Positions 10,250 through 19,962 of a DNA stretch of 64,000 bases are shown in pieces; position 1 is the first letter of the stretch; the number at the start of each line of letters is the position of its first letter. Source of the stretch: Liolophura sinensis (Eukaryota > Mollusca > Polyplacophora > Chitonida > Chitonidae); assembly GCF_032854445.1 (NCBI RefSeq), contig NC_088306.1, positions 808,501 through 872,500 of the forward strand, read 5' to 3'. The translations under genes were made by a program, and so were the position numbers. The notes beneath the pieces were generated by a model, which made no database searches, was not told the origin of the DNA, and worked only from the letters and a program-made list of their open reading frames with translations.

Positions 10250-12884
10250 CTGCAAAAAATAAGTACATATGTAACCAAATAAAACACCTGCAACGAAATA
10301 CACACAACAGAAACAAATCAAACACACCTGTAACAAAATAACACTACTGAAACAAATCAGACACACCTGTAACAGAATAACACAACTGAAACAAATCAAA
10401 CACGCCTGTAACAGAATAATGGGTTTACCTCAGGTTGTGCCCGGTTTCCTCCCACCACAATACTGGTCATCGCTGTATAAGTGAAATATTTTTGAGTACG
10501 GCGTAAAACACCAACCAAATATATAAATGTAACAGAATATACACAATTGTAATAATCTAAACATAAATGGTCACCAGAATGGATCAGAACAGGAAGGTAA
10601 TAATGGCGCACTCTCTTAATACTGATATGATATATGTATAACGTTGATAAGATTAATTCCAGCCGTTCTAACAGTGGTGAAGGAGGGAGACCTCCTGTTA
10701 TGATATGACATAAAATACTTCAACATGGAGATTAAGCTCAGAGCAGCGGTGAGGGTGCAAATTGTCACACGTAACTTCGAGTCAATTTACCTCAGTTTTA
10801 GTTTTATTCTAAATGTTCATGTTCATTTAGTAGAAACTTTTACGCCCACATCACCCGTTATCGCAGTTATCACTGTTATCACAGTGCGCACTTGTCCTGA
10901 GTAACCGATACGCCCTTATCGCCAGTTATCACTGTTATTACAGTGCGCACTTGTCTTGAGTAACCTATACGCCCACATCACCAGTTATCACTGTTATCAC
11001 AGTGCGCACTTGTTTTGAGTAACCTATACGCCCATATCACCAGTTATCACTGTTATCACAGTGCGCACTTGTCTTGAGTAACCTATACGTCCGTATCACC
11101 AGTTATCACTTTTATCACAGTGCGCACTTGTCTTGAGTAACCTATACGCCCACACCACCAGTTATCACTGTTATCACAGTGCGCACTTGTCTTGAGTAAC
11201 CTGTACGCCTAGCTCACCAGTTATCACTTTTATCACAGTGCGCACTTGTCTCGAGTAACCTATACGCCCATATCACCAGTTATCACTGTTATCACAGTGC
11301 GAACTTGTTTTGAGTAACCCATAAACCCACATCACCAGTTATCGCAGTTATCACTGTTATCACAGTGCGCACTTGTCTTGAGTAAGCTATATGCCCAAAT
11401 CGCCATTTATCGCAGTTATCACTGTTATCACAGTGCGATTTTGTCTTGAGTATCCTATACGTCTACATCACCAGATATCGGAGTTATCACTGCTATCACA
11501 GTGCGCACCTGTCTTGAGTAACCTATACGCCCATATCACCAGTTATCACTGTTATTACAGTACGTACTTATCTTGAGTAACCTATACGCCCATATCATCA
11601 GTTATCGTAGTTATCACTGTTATCACAGTGCCCACTTGTCTTGAGTAACCTATACGCCCACACCACCAGTTATCACTGTTATCACCGTTATCACAGTGCG
11701 CACTTTAGACGTAATGAGTGTTATCTACACGATCTTTCAGCAGATATGCTTTTTAGACAATGGCGGAAAAGCATTTATAATGTTGAATTACCATTTTTCG
11801 AAAGTGTTATAAATTTATAAATAAGACTTAAAGGAAATCTTACAATATCTTAGTGTCAAATTAGCACCCTTAAGTGTTGATCATTATAAAAGTTTTTGAA
11901 AAAGTTCTTGTAAACTGACTTGCAAGTAATCATTATGTGGCGTAACGTTTTAATGTACTGGCCTCAGAGTTGTCATTTGACATGTTGTACCCACTTTAAC
12001 AATGAGAAAATCTTGACGTTAACTTGTGCGTTTGAAAAAGTATACTGACCTGTCGGTGTCCAACAGGCCACGTATAGCCCCATGAGAATGAACACGGTTT
12101 TGGCAAACTGCAGCGTTCCTTTTGAAGGTCCGATGTCCGACGTCGTGCTCTGCTGAGCGGCAATGACCTTGGCGTGCCTTTGGGCGACTTTGAACATGTG
12201 ACCGTAGAGAAAGATGTTAACGATGACGGGTGCGTAAAAGAGGATGTCCAGAAAGAGTATATACCCTCTGTCCATGACGAAATAGAAGCCACATTGGGCC
12301 CGTCGTGAGAGTGGGGTGCCCTTATTCCAGCCAAGCATTGGTAGAAAACCGAGAAAGAGAGACAGAAGCCATGTCGCGAACGAGATGCCGATGACGAACT
12401 TGTTGGTGAAGACCCGTGGGTACAGGTAGGGTCGAGTTATCTTGACATACCTGTCTATGGTCAGTAGACACAGGTGGAACATGGAGGAAATGTTAGCGGA
12501 GGCCAGAATTCCGTAACGAAACAGGCACTCTAAGAAAACCTGCCAGTTACCCAGATTGTAGGCGGACTGGTAGACTAGAAACATTCCCACAACTGTGTCC
12601 GATATGGCCAGTGACGCGATGAGGAGGTCGGACGGATTGTCCACTTCGTCCCTCAGATAGACCGCCGTGGCCGACAGGACATTCATGAAGATGATGACAG
12701 TTGCCAAGATGCAGAGGACGATATTAGAGACCAGAATGGCCACGGTCACGGGATAGCATTCCAGGGCCATGTATATGATACCGCCCGGCTCTGGACACCT
12801 TGAGTCATTCATTACGTCGGTAACGTTGCTTAATGAGTACTCCGCTATGAACGAAGCGTTTTCCATTTCCATCTTGGTGCACAT
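10056..12884 (-). CDS. Rhodopsin-family (class A) GPCR, adenosine/MECA-receptor-like, two coding exons
   Basis: Predicted seven-transmembrane G-protein-coupled receptor of the plasma membrane. The coding join is complement(10056..10249, 12050..12884), 342 aa. Donor CAG|GTCAGT and acceptor TTTTTTGCAG|GAAT keep phase 1 and restore an unbroken TM6. Landmarks: N-glycosylation sites at N9, N20 and N26; N68 in TM1; SLAISD ending at D96 in TM2; C120 and C198 as the TM3-ECL2 disulfide; DRY at 144-146; CWTP at 274-277; NPIVY at 316-320. TM4 ends in FLPMLGWN, a string typical of adenosine and related receptors. The TM3 position usually Asp in aminergic receptors is Leu, arguing against an amine ligand. 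The first ATG after an upstream in-frame stop was chosen; the open frame reaches back to a GTG at 12944. The ligand is unknown. The intron carries a large minisatellite. Confidence 0.9.
10280..10418. repeat. Short tandem repeat, 39-bp unit, about 3.5 copies
   Basis: Copies of a unit containing CACACCTGTAACAGAATAAC and ACAACTGAAACAAATCAAA, just inside the GPCR intron next to the exon 2 acceptor. Confidence 0.85.
10424..10540 (+). mobile_element. SINE (family 1) fragment in GPCR intron
   Basis: Contains GCCCGGTTTCCTCCCACCA, GTATAAGTGAAATATTTTTG and GTACGGCGTAAAACACCAA, the 3' half of the SINE seen full-length at 62997-63241, in plus orientation. The 5' tRNA-like half is missing. Confidence 0.75.
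10843..11706. repeat. Minisatellite with GATA motifs, about 59-68-bp unit, about 14 copies
   Basis: Tandem array inside the GPCR intron. The constant core is ATCACCAGTTATCACTG then TTATCACAGTGCGCAC and TTGTCTTGAGTAACCTATAC. Some copies carry an extra GCAGTTATC, lengthening the unit. Each copy holds at least two TTATCA strings (TGATAA on the other strand) and a short palindrome CACTGT-TATC-ACAGTG. Confidence 0.95.
11707..12049. other. GPCR intron, 5' part
   Basis: AT-rich intron sequence between the minisatellite and the exon 1 donor. No feature recognised beyond the splice donor. Confidence 0.6.
12050..12884 (-). CDS. GPCR coding exon 1 (N-terminus to TM6)
   Basis: Codes for residues 1-278 plus one base of the next codon. 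The donor is CAG|GTCAGT, with GT at 12049-12048. It holds TM1-TM5, most of TM6 and the DRY motif. Confidence 0.9.
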
Positions 12885-13670
12885 GGTATTGCTCTCTCCA
12901 CTGATGAATAAATTGTTTTGGGTTTGTCTTTTACCAAAAGGCACTTGGTTTTAAATTCAATGCTATTTGTCATTCAGCACCAACAGTCGGCAAAAGTTAC
13001 AGCGAAACAACAAACAGCATTTGTTGTCCTTGTTTTCAGTTTGCTTAAATCGTGAACTTACAAGAATGTATGTTGTTTTCAGTCCGCACGCTCTTGTTCA
13101 GTAGGAGATTTAGAGAAAATGCCCGCATATTGACTACTGATAGGAAATACCGCTTCGATCTCTCAATGTGTCAGTTAGGGTTTGATGAGGGAGACAAATA
13201 ACTAGCCAGCATTACTATAAATGTTTTTGTCCGCGAAGACAAAATGTCTACACAACATGTGATAGATGTCCAAGTGTAATACAGATGACATTATCTGGTA
13301 TCAGATCAGAGTTCCGTTCGTCATTTCCATTCTTTTGTTGTCGGAATAACTGTTCATAGCCTTGTGCATTCTTTATATCACTATTACATGCGCTATATAG
13401 AATGCCTTCCATTAGTTAATAGATGTGCTGACTCATTAAGCGATCTCTTTAATCTGTGTTCTGCCGCATCGCTTGTATGGGTACGGAATTAAACTATAGA
13501 TGCTGACAAATTGGACGAGAAACTTTGGCTGTATGTTGTCAGAATAATTGCAGAACAAATGCCACCCAATGTCGCTTCAAGCATTCACGACTGGATGAGC
13601 ACAGGTCTTCGCGCATCGGTTCATGAAATGCTGATAATACATATCAACCTTACACCCTGTACGTTATCAT
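12885..13670. other. GPCR 5' flank, no gene
   Basis: Holds the GPCR 5' leader and probably its promoter on the minus strand. No clear TATA box or other core element was identified. No other coding signal seen. Confidence 0.5.
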
Positions 13671-13740
13671 CGTTTTGGTGTGGTGGTGGTGGTGGTGGGA
13701 GGAAGGGGATGCGGGCGTGGAGGGGGTGTGGATTGAGGGA
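13671..13740 (+). repeat. G-rich (TGG)n tract
   Basis: Repeated TGG triplets followed by GGGAGGAAGGGGATGCGGGC and GTGGAGGGGGTG. Several closely spaced G runs could form a quadruplex on the plus strand. Confidence 0.7.
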
Positions 13741-13756
13741 CGACAAGCCGTCATTG

Positions 13757-14180
13757 ACACTCGTATAGGGCCGTTTGCACAGTCTTACGTCGACGCCCGT
13801 ATAGGGCCGTTTGCACAGTCTTACGTCAACGCTCGTATAGAGCTGTTTGTGCGGTCTTACGTCGACGCCCGTATAGGGCCGTTTGCACAGTCTTACGTCA
13901 ACGCTCGTATAGGGCTGTTTGTGCGGTCTTACGTCGACGCCCAGTATAGGGCCGTTTGCAAAGTCTTACGGCGTCGCTCACATTTGGCTGTTTGCACAGT
14001 CTTACGTCGATGCTCGTATAGGGCTGTTTACAGTCTTACGTTGACGCCCGTATAGGGCCGTTTGCACTGTCATACGTCGACGCTTGTATCGGACCGTTTG
14101 CACAGTCTTCCTTCGATGCTCGTATAGGGCCGTTTGCACAGTCTTACGTCGACGCCCGTTTAGGGCCGTTTGCACAGAGA
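13757..14180. repeat. Minisatellite, 36-bp unit, about 11 copies
   Basis: Tandem copies of a unit containing CGTCGACGCCCGTATAGGGC and CGTTTGCACAGTCTTA. The unit is a multiple of three and lacks stops in one frame, which explains the 126-codon frame across it. Confidence 0.95.
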
Positions 14181-15057
14181 AGAGTAAAACATTGGAAGGT
14201 CACTTTTCTTGTACTAACATGTCTTTACCTCACATCTGGTTTGTCACGAGTCCCTCAGTAACTTACCAATGGCCGGTGGATTACGCCTGGCACTGCTCCC
14301 TAAGCTCATTAAAATAATCGCCACCATGTAAGTGAAAAAAGCATTAATGTGACCATGGCGTTAAGCAATAATCATATACATAAATAAAACTTTCACAACA
14401 ATGGGCATTCGAGAAAAAAAGGTAAAATATTGTCTGATAATGAGTGCGGGCTTCGGTCTGATAATCCCCGATAAATTAATGATGTTGTTATCTCAATGGA
14501 AAATATTAATATCGGTCCACTTGTGTTCCAGATCGGCACTGAGGACATGTTTCTTCTATTAATCATATGATGCCCGTATTGCTGTAACAACCTCAGCCCA
14601 TGTCTGATAATAAAAAAAGAAGTCCTGGGGATATGTGGAGGAAAAGAGCTGAATCAGGTTCATGCTGGGTTTGAGGTTCACGTGAACTTGCTGATGGTAT
14701 TCTAGGCTACATTTGTTTAAACTTCCGTTTTCTTCTTGTTCGGATTTTGGATGTCTTCATTTTCATGTGGAAAGCCCCAGCTGTTTCCAGGCTACATGTC
14801 CTCACCACAATATGCTGGAACTCTACCAATGCGTGGTACGACCCTTTTCATTCATTCAGTGAAATTCCACAACATGCGGTTTACATATTGGAACTTTATA
14901 GGAGGAACATATGTTACCTGCTGTACTGTGATTTGTTTGAAATCTAATATTTAATACAGTTAAAATATTTATGTAATGCAGACCTTGTCTACAGCCCAGG
15001 GTTAGGTCCATTTCTACATTACCTTCTGTATATGTGTTTTCAGAAGTTTTCGATTTA
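14181..15057. other. Stretch without a recognised gene
   Basis: AT-rich unique sequence with only short overlapping frames and no conserved motif. Confidence 0.5.
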
Positions 15058-15155
15058 GAATTATACCCTAAAATCCGCAGGTTGCTGCCAGACCTTCCCA
15101 CGGCCGGAGAGAAAGCCAGCATGAGTTGGAATTGACCTCACTGCCACCGTATTCT
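15058..15155 (-). mobile_element. SINE (family 1) fragment
   Basis: Contains CCGCAGGTTGCTGCCAGACC, TTCCCACGGCCGGAGAG and AAGCCAGCATGAGTTGGAAT, the middle of the SINE family, minus orientation, truncated on both sides. Confidence 0.75.
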
Positions 15156-15625
15156 TGAGAGGCTTACACTATGAGATTGCATACAGGAGTTTACTTCGGT
15201 AAACCCGCCAGGTATACTTGGGTTTTCGCCCATGCACCTGATAACCATCATGGAAGTTAAGTGAGAAATTCGTGTATCAACGTGCAGGTAGAAGTATGTC
15301 GAATGGGGAGGGAGAGGTGTTGAGAGGATTACACTATGAGATTGTATACAGGAGTTTACTTGGGTTTACTTCATCCATGCACCAGATAACCATCATGGAA
15401 GTTAAGTGAGAAATTCGTGTATCAACGTGCAGGTAGAAGTATGTCGAATGGGGAGGGAGAGGTGTTGAGAGGATTACACTATGAGATTGTATACAGGAGT
15501 TTACTTGGGTTTACTTCATCCATGCACCTGATAACCATCATGGAAGTTAAGTGAGAAATTCGTGTATCAACGTGCACGTAGAAGTATGTCGAATGGGGAG
15601 GGAGAGGTGTTGAGGGGATTACATT
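15156..15625. repeat. Tandem repeat, 145-bp unit, about 3 copies
   Basis: Copies begin at 15156, 15321 and 15466, with a partial one at 15611. The first is longer (165 bp). Constant strings include GATTACACTATGAGATTGTA, CATCATGGAAGTTAAGTGAG and GAAGTATGTCGAATGGGGAG. The second and third copies are almost identical. Confidence 0.92.
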
Positions 15626-15779
15626 TTATTCATTAACTTTTAACTCATTAACTTATGGAAGCCGGGTGAGGGCATCTGACTACGAGCCTCGAGCGTCGAG
15701 AGCCGCGACACGTGGACGGTACCATAAATTCGTCCTCATGCTTCTTTCTTGGACAAAATTTAGGTGACAGGAATGTTTA

Positions 15780-15885
15780 CGTGGCGGGCACTGGTCCTGT
15801 CTCCATCACACACTTTTACCTTGCGGGCACTGGTCCTGTCTCCATCACACACTTTTACCTTGCGGACACTGATCCTGTCTCAGTT
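15780..15885. repeat. Short tandem repeat, 39-bp unit, about 2.5 copies
   Basis: Unit contains GCGGGCACTGGTCCTGTCTC and CATCACACACTTTTACCTT. Confidence 0.9.
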
Positions 15886-16022
15886 TTTGGTACTAAAAGT
15901 TGAATACACTTGGCTGAAGATAACATTGTTGAGGTGAACTTCATAAAACCCCAAAATAAGCTTTGAGGTGGTATGACATATTTTGGCTTAAGTCAGAAAT
16001 GTCTTTGTGAAATCAGTCCCTC
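15886..16022 (+). mobile_element. Fragment of the GGGCCC-ended MITE family
   Basis: Shares TTTTTGGTACT, AGTTGAA, GAAGATAACA and the GGCTTAAGTCAGAAATG / TTTGTGAAAT end strings with the element at 53666-53885. Truncated and diverged. Confidence 0.45.
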
Positions 16023-16039
16023 GTCTCCTTACTGTAGGT

Positions 16040-16207
16040 CTTTTGATTTATTTATCTGGTTGTTTTGCGCCATAACATTATGGTGGGAGGAAACCGGGCA
16101 GAGGCCGGGGGAAACCCTAGACCATCTACGGACTGTTGACAGACCTTCCCACGAACGACCAGAGAGGAAGCCAGCATGAGCTGGAATTGAACTCCCAGCG
16201 ACCACAT
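16040..16207 (-). mobile_element. SINE (family 1), truncated copy
   Basis: Contains ATTATGGTGGGAGGAAACCG, GACAGACCTTCCCACGAACG and GAAGCCAGCATGAGCTGGAA. It abuts the LINE 3' tail at 16209. Confidence 0.8.
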
Positions 16208-16208
16208 T

Positions 16209-19205
16209 TTGATGAATGAATGATTACAGCTTAACCTCACATCGGCAATATTTCAGCCATATCGTGGTGAGAACAAGGTGAAAACACGAGACAGTTAAGG
16301 TTTTCGAGAATATAGTGAGAACATCAAAAACAAAACGAAATCTATATGTATATAACTTTTTATCTATAAATATTTAAGACAATTACAATTTATATTTCAT
16401 GATATAGGCCAATGGCCCTCAAATAATTTATGACAACATCGCCAGCGATGCTGTAAAATAAATCATATATAGAGTTGACTGTGTAGAATCATTGCCGAAT
16501 ATGGGCAAAGTCCACACAGTCAACCAGGATATGTTTGATGCCATATTGGGCATCACATCCAACACACTCGGGGGCACTGAGCCCATCCGGGATAAAATTG
16601 TGCGTTAGACGAGAAAGGCCAATAAGACACCTTGTCAAAACTACCTGGTCTCTACGAGACCATCCAAAAGTATAAGAATTATAGCCAATGACAAGATGAA
16701 CAGCATGCAGTTTATTATGGACCTGCAAGTCCCATTCACCCTGCCAAAGGCGACGAATCTATTTAAGAATATTAGACTTTACGTCAGTATAAAGGGATTT
16801 TAACTTTTGATATGGATTTATTTAGGGTAGCCTTTGCCTCCCTGTCTACGATTGTGTTTCCATGGATACAAATAAAACTCGGTATCCAACAGAATATAAT
16901 ATCTTTACCTCTTTTAATTAGTTTTCTATGTAAGGCTAACATTTCCAGTATTAGCGGATTTTTAAATTTATTATGCTATATTGCCAAAAAGCAGGAGAGT
17001 GAGTCACTGCATATCATTGCAAGAAACATATGATAAGACCAGGAGTATTGCCCTGGCCTCTGCAGAAAAGATAGAAGATGAAGGCGGAAGACAAAGAAAA
17101 GTGACCCGTTGTTCTAAGACAGCCGCAGCCGCAACTCTATGCCCATCCTTTGACCATACATAAATTAATAATCTGGGTAATTAGCCTTAATTTGAGCAAA
17201 ACCTTGCTGAATTCTATTTGATTTATTATATTTACGTAGATCGAATATCAATTTAGGTTGTGGAAGAAGCCATGGAGGGGACTCTGGGAAAGAAACCGGA
17301 GCTATGTCCCCAAGTTTAATGTTGGCTTCCACAATATGGTCCTTAACACGAACACCGAACGGAGGGATCTTGTTAGGACATTTAGTGATGACGCCGGTAG
17401 CATATCAGGAAATCATATACATATAAAGAACCCTCATTGCCAGATGTTAATGTTTTAGCCAAACTATTGATTTTTATGCTAAACAATGTTGGTGAAAGGA
17501 TACTGCCCTGGGGTACACCCATCTCCTGCTCATGGTCGTCATAGAGAGTGGACCGCACCCTTACCTTAAACTGATGATCAGATATAAAGGTAAGCGACCA
17601 TTTAACCCCATATCAGAAAGGTCTTTTAAAAATTCCATATTTCCATGTGGTGTCGTATACTTTTTTCAAGAACGAAAAATATCGACATCACAAGTTCAAT
17701 ATTAATAAAACCATCACGAATAAAAGTTTCAAATCGAACAAGATGATCTAAAGCAGATCGACCTTGACGAAAACCACACTGAATATTAGATAAAAGCTTG
17801 TTGGTTTCAAGAAACCAAACAAGTCTATCGTTTATCATCCATTCCATAGTCTTACAGACGCAGCTGGTGAGTTATGGGACGGTAATTATTTGGATCTGTA
17901 TGATCCTTACCGGGTTTAGGGACCGGGATAATACACGCCTCCCTCCATGACGGTGGAAAATTACCAGTTATCCAAATATTATTAAGAGAGTTTCAGGTGG
18001 CTCATGTGATAAATGGTTCAGAAACTTATAACATACGTTATCAGGACTACATGCAGTATCGTGTGCCTTTTTAAATGCAATTTTAAGTTCATCGATATTA
18101 AAAAAACGATTATAATCTTCTAAATTTTTAGAAGAAAAGGGCAATTTAATTTTCTCCTTCTGGATTTTTATATGCTGGAATTCTGAAGTATAATTCTCAG
18201 AAGAAGATTTCTTGGAAACTGTCTCAGCTAATTTATTTGCTATATTGGATGGAGAGGTTAATATATTATCTCCATCTTTTAAATGCTGGACATTTGCTTT
18301 ATTATTTTTGACCTTAAGTTTCTGAACCATGTTCCAGACCTTCCACAAATGTGGTGTTTTTGATATAAAGCCTGAAACAAAGTTCCACCAACCAGATCGT
18401 CTCTTGAGCTTGATTAATCGACAAGCCTTGGCTCTAAATACACGAACCTGGTTTAGGTTATTATCAGTGAGACAATAATTAAATCTGTGTTCAGCCTTTC
18501 CCCAGTCCTTTATGGCTTTACGACAGTCATTGTCGTACCAAGGTTTACTTTTGGATTTGGGATTTGTCGAGGTTTTCGGGATAGTTCTATCGGCAGCTCG
18601 TAAAACAAGCTCATTAAATTTTAATATAGGATCATCTGCTGCATTCAGGGTCTCTGAAGTGATATCAGCCTCGCAGAACATCTCAAATGCGATCCAATCT
18701 GCTTTATCGAACTTCCACCAAGCTACGCGTTATGTGTTAAGCTCTAGGATAATAGGAAAATGGTCACTACCACAAACATCATCATGCACTCTCCAAGAAA
18801 AATCAGGGAGAAGTGATGGATCTGTGACAGTGAGATCGATAGCAGAATAAGCGCCATTTCCCGGATGTAAATAGGTATTAGAACCATTATTGAAAAAAGC
18901 ACGGTTCCACCTTAGATGAGGTCTTCTACTATCTTGCCCTTATTATTTATGTCATTACTGCCCCATAGGGGGTTATGGAAATTAAAATCTCCCATTAAAA
19001 TAAACGTCTTAGGTAGTTGTTCTACTAAAGTATATAAGTGAGAAACTGACAAAAAAGTGTTCGGAGGTTGATACACCGAACATTATGTGATTGTTTCAGA
19101 CAGAGAAACACGAACGGCCACAGCCTGAAGCTCTGTAACCAGAGAAACCGGACTGTGAATAATATTGTTATTGATGAAGATAGAAGAGCCACCTGTAGCT
19201 CAAAT
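16209..19205 (-). mobile_element. 5'-truncated, decayed Jockey-like LINE, copy C
   Basis: About 3 kb of a non-LTR retrotransposon in minus orientation, the fullest LINE here. In coding order: end of the APE endonuclease with GDFNFHNPLWG (about 18965-19005); a 237-codon linker frame at 17968-18681; RT with CGFRQGRSALDHLVR in the frame at 17626-17847; a C-terminal Cys/His segment (frame at 16489-16728) with RRDQVVLTRC and KHILVDC; a 3' UTR; and a terminal CATTCATTCATC tail at 16209. The endonuclease N-terminus is missing and frameshifts separate the frames, so it cannot move itself. It was probably copied by target-primed reverse transcription, as expected for 5' truncation. Copies A and B are older relatives. 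Confidence 0.85.
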
Positions 19206-19624
19206 TAATAATTGCTCAGCTATATACTTATATTTTCGGTAACTATGTGGAAATCACAAGTCAATCTTGCTCGATAGACCATCTGGTCGTGCATGGTTAG
19301 CTTACTATTCTAACATAGCAGCTAACCAAGGAAGTGTAATATATATAGTGAATTATATAGAGGCAGAAAGTTACACAAAACGTAGTACAGTGATGACCCC
19401 CACTGTACAGTGTTTATCACAGACTACACGTACTCAGTCTGATAACAATACCCATATTTAGAACTTTTATGAAGCGTGTCGTAGGCTTGGGGTTAGCTAA
19501 GAAAAGGGCACTGTGTAGAAGTATAACACCAGCTATCATTCACTGCTACAGTTCCGCTTTTTGAGGTGCACAGTTACCTGCATTGTGACCCAGGCCCCGC
19601 CTTACCTTACCAGGTCCTGATGCG
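19206..19624. other. Stretch between LINE and MFS promoter
   Basis: No gene or repeat recognised. The right part (about 19560-19624) becomes GC-richer toward the transporter promoter. Confidence 0.5.
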
Positions 19625-19646
19625 TGACCTCAGCGGAGGTCACGTG
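19625..19646 (+). promoter_or_regulatory. Candidate nuclear-receptor everted repeat (ER6) overlapping an E-box
   Basis: TGACCT (19625-19630), six spacer bases, AGGTCA (19637-19642): two perfect AGGTCA half-sites in everted orientation. The second overlaps CACGTG (19641-19646), a palindromic E-box. It lies about 25 bp upstream of a TATA-like string. Everted repeats with six-base spacing are known nuclear-receptor sites in vertebrate detoxification genes; function here is inferred. Confidence 0.4.
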
Positions 19647-19670
19647 GAAAATGTGTTGTTAATAATAAGG

Positions 19671-19678
19671 TATATATT
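19671..19678 (+). promoter_or_regulatory. Candidate TATA box of the MFS transporter gene
   Basis: TATATATT, about 155 bp upstream of the start codon. Between it and the ATG at 19827 there is no other ATG, consistent with a 5' leader starting near 19700. Confidence 0.4.
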
Positions 19679-19826
19679 GACCACCATAACTACAGATTGA
19701 TTTGTTGGTCGTGGGTTATCGACGCCTGATCATCACAGCAGAGAGCCGAGCCTCGCGCGGCTCACGGGGGTTACAATTTCAGGGCGATTTAAGGAAATAC
19801 AACCTTGACTATAAGAAGAAGAAAAA

Positions 19827-19962
19827 ATGAAGTGGAAAGCTTGCATGTCGTGGACCGGCATCATCTTCGGCGCTATTACGTCGACTTTATTCGGACTTGA
19901 ACTGGCTTTCAATGTTTACGCTGTTCCTTTAAAGCAAACATTTAATTTCACCCAAACTGAAG
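19827..19962 (+). CDS. MFS transporter exon 1
   Basis: Start context is GAAAAAATGAAG. It codes for 45 residues with TM1 (GIIFGAITSTLFGLELAF) and ends GAAG|GTAAGT, phase 1. Confidence 0.85.

Noticed and set aside
11973-12049. Frame continuing past the GPCR exon 1 donor
   Set aside because: The extension is polar and destroys TM6/TM7; the CAG|GTCAGT donor joined to 10249 restores TM6, TM7 and NPxxY in phase.
12885-12944. GTG at 12944 as GPCR start
   Set aside because: Nuclear animal genes use ATG; the first in-frame ATG is at 12884 and gives a typical short, glycosylated N-terminus.
17968-18681. 237-codon minus-strand frame as a host gene
   Set aside because: It is the linker between endonuclease and reverse transcriptase of a LINE, in line with endonuclease and RT motifs on either side.
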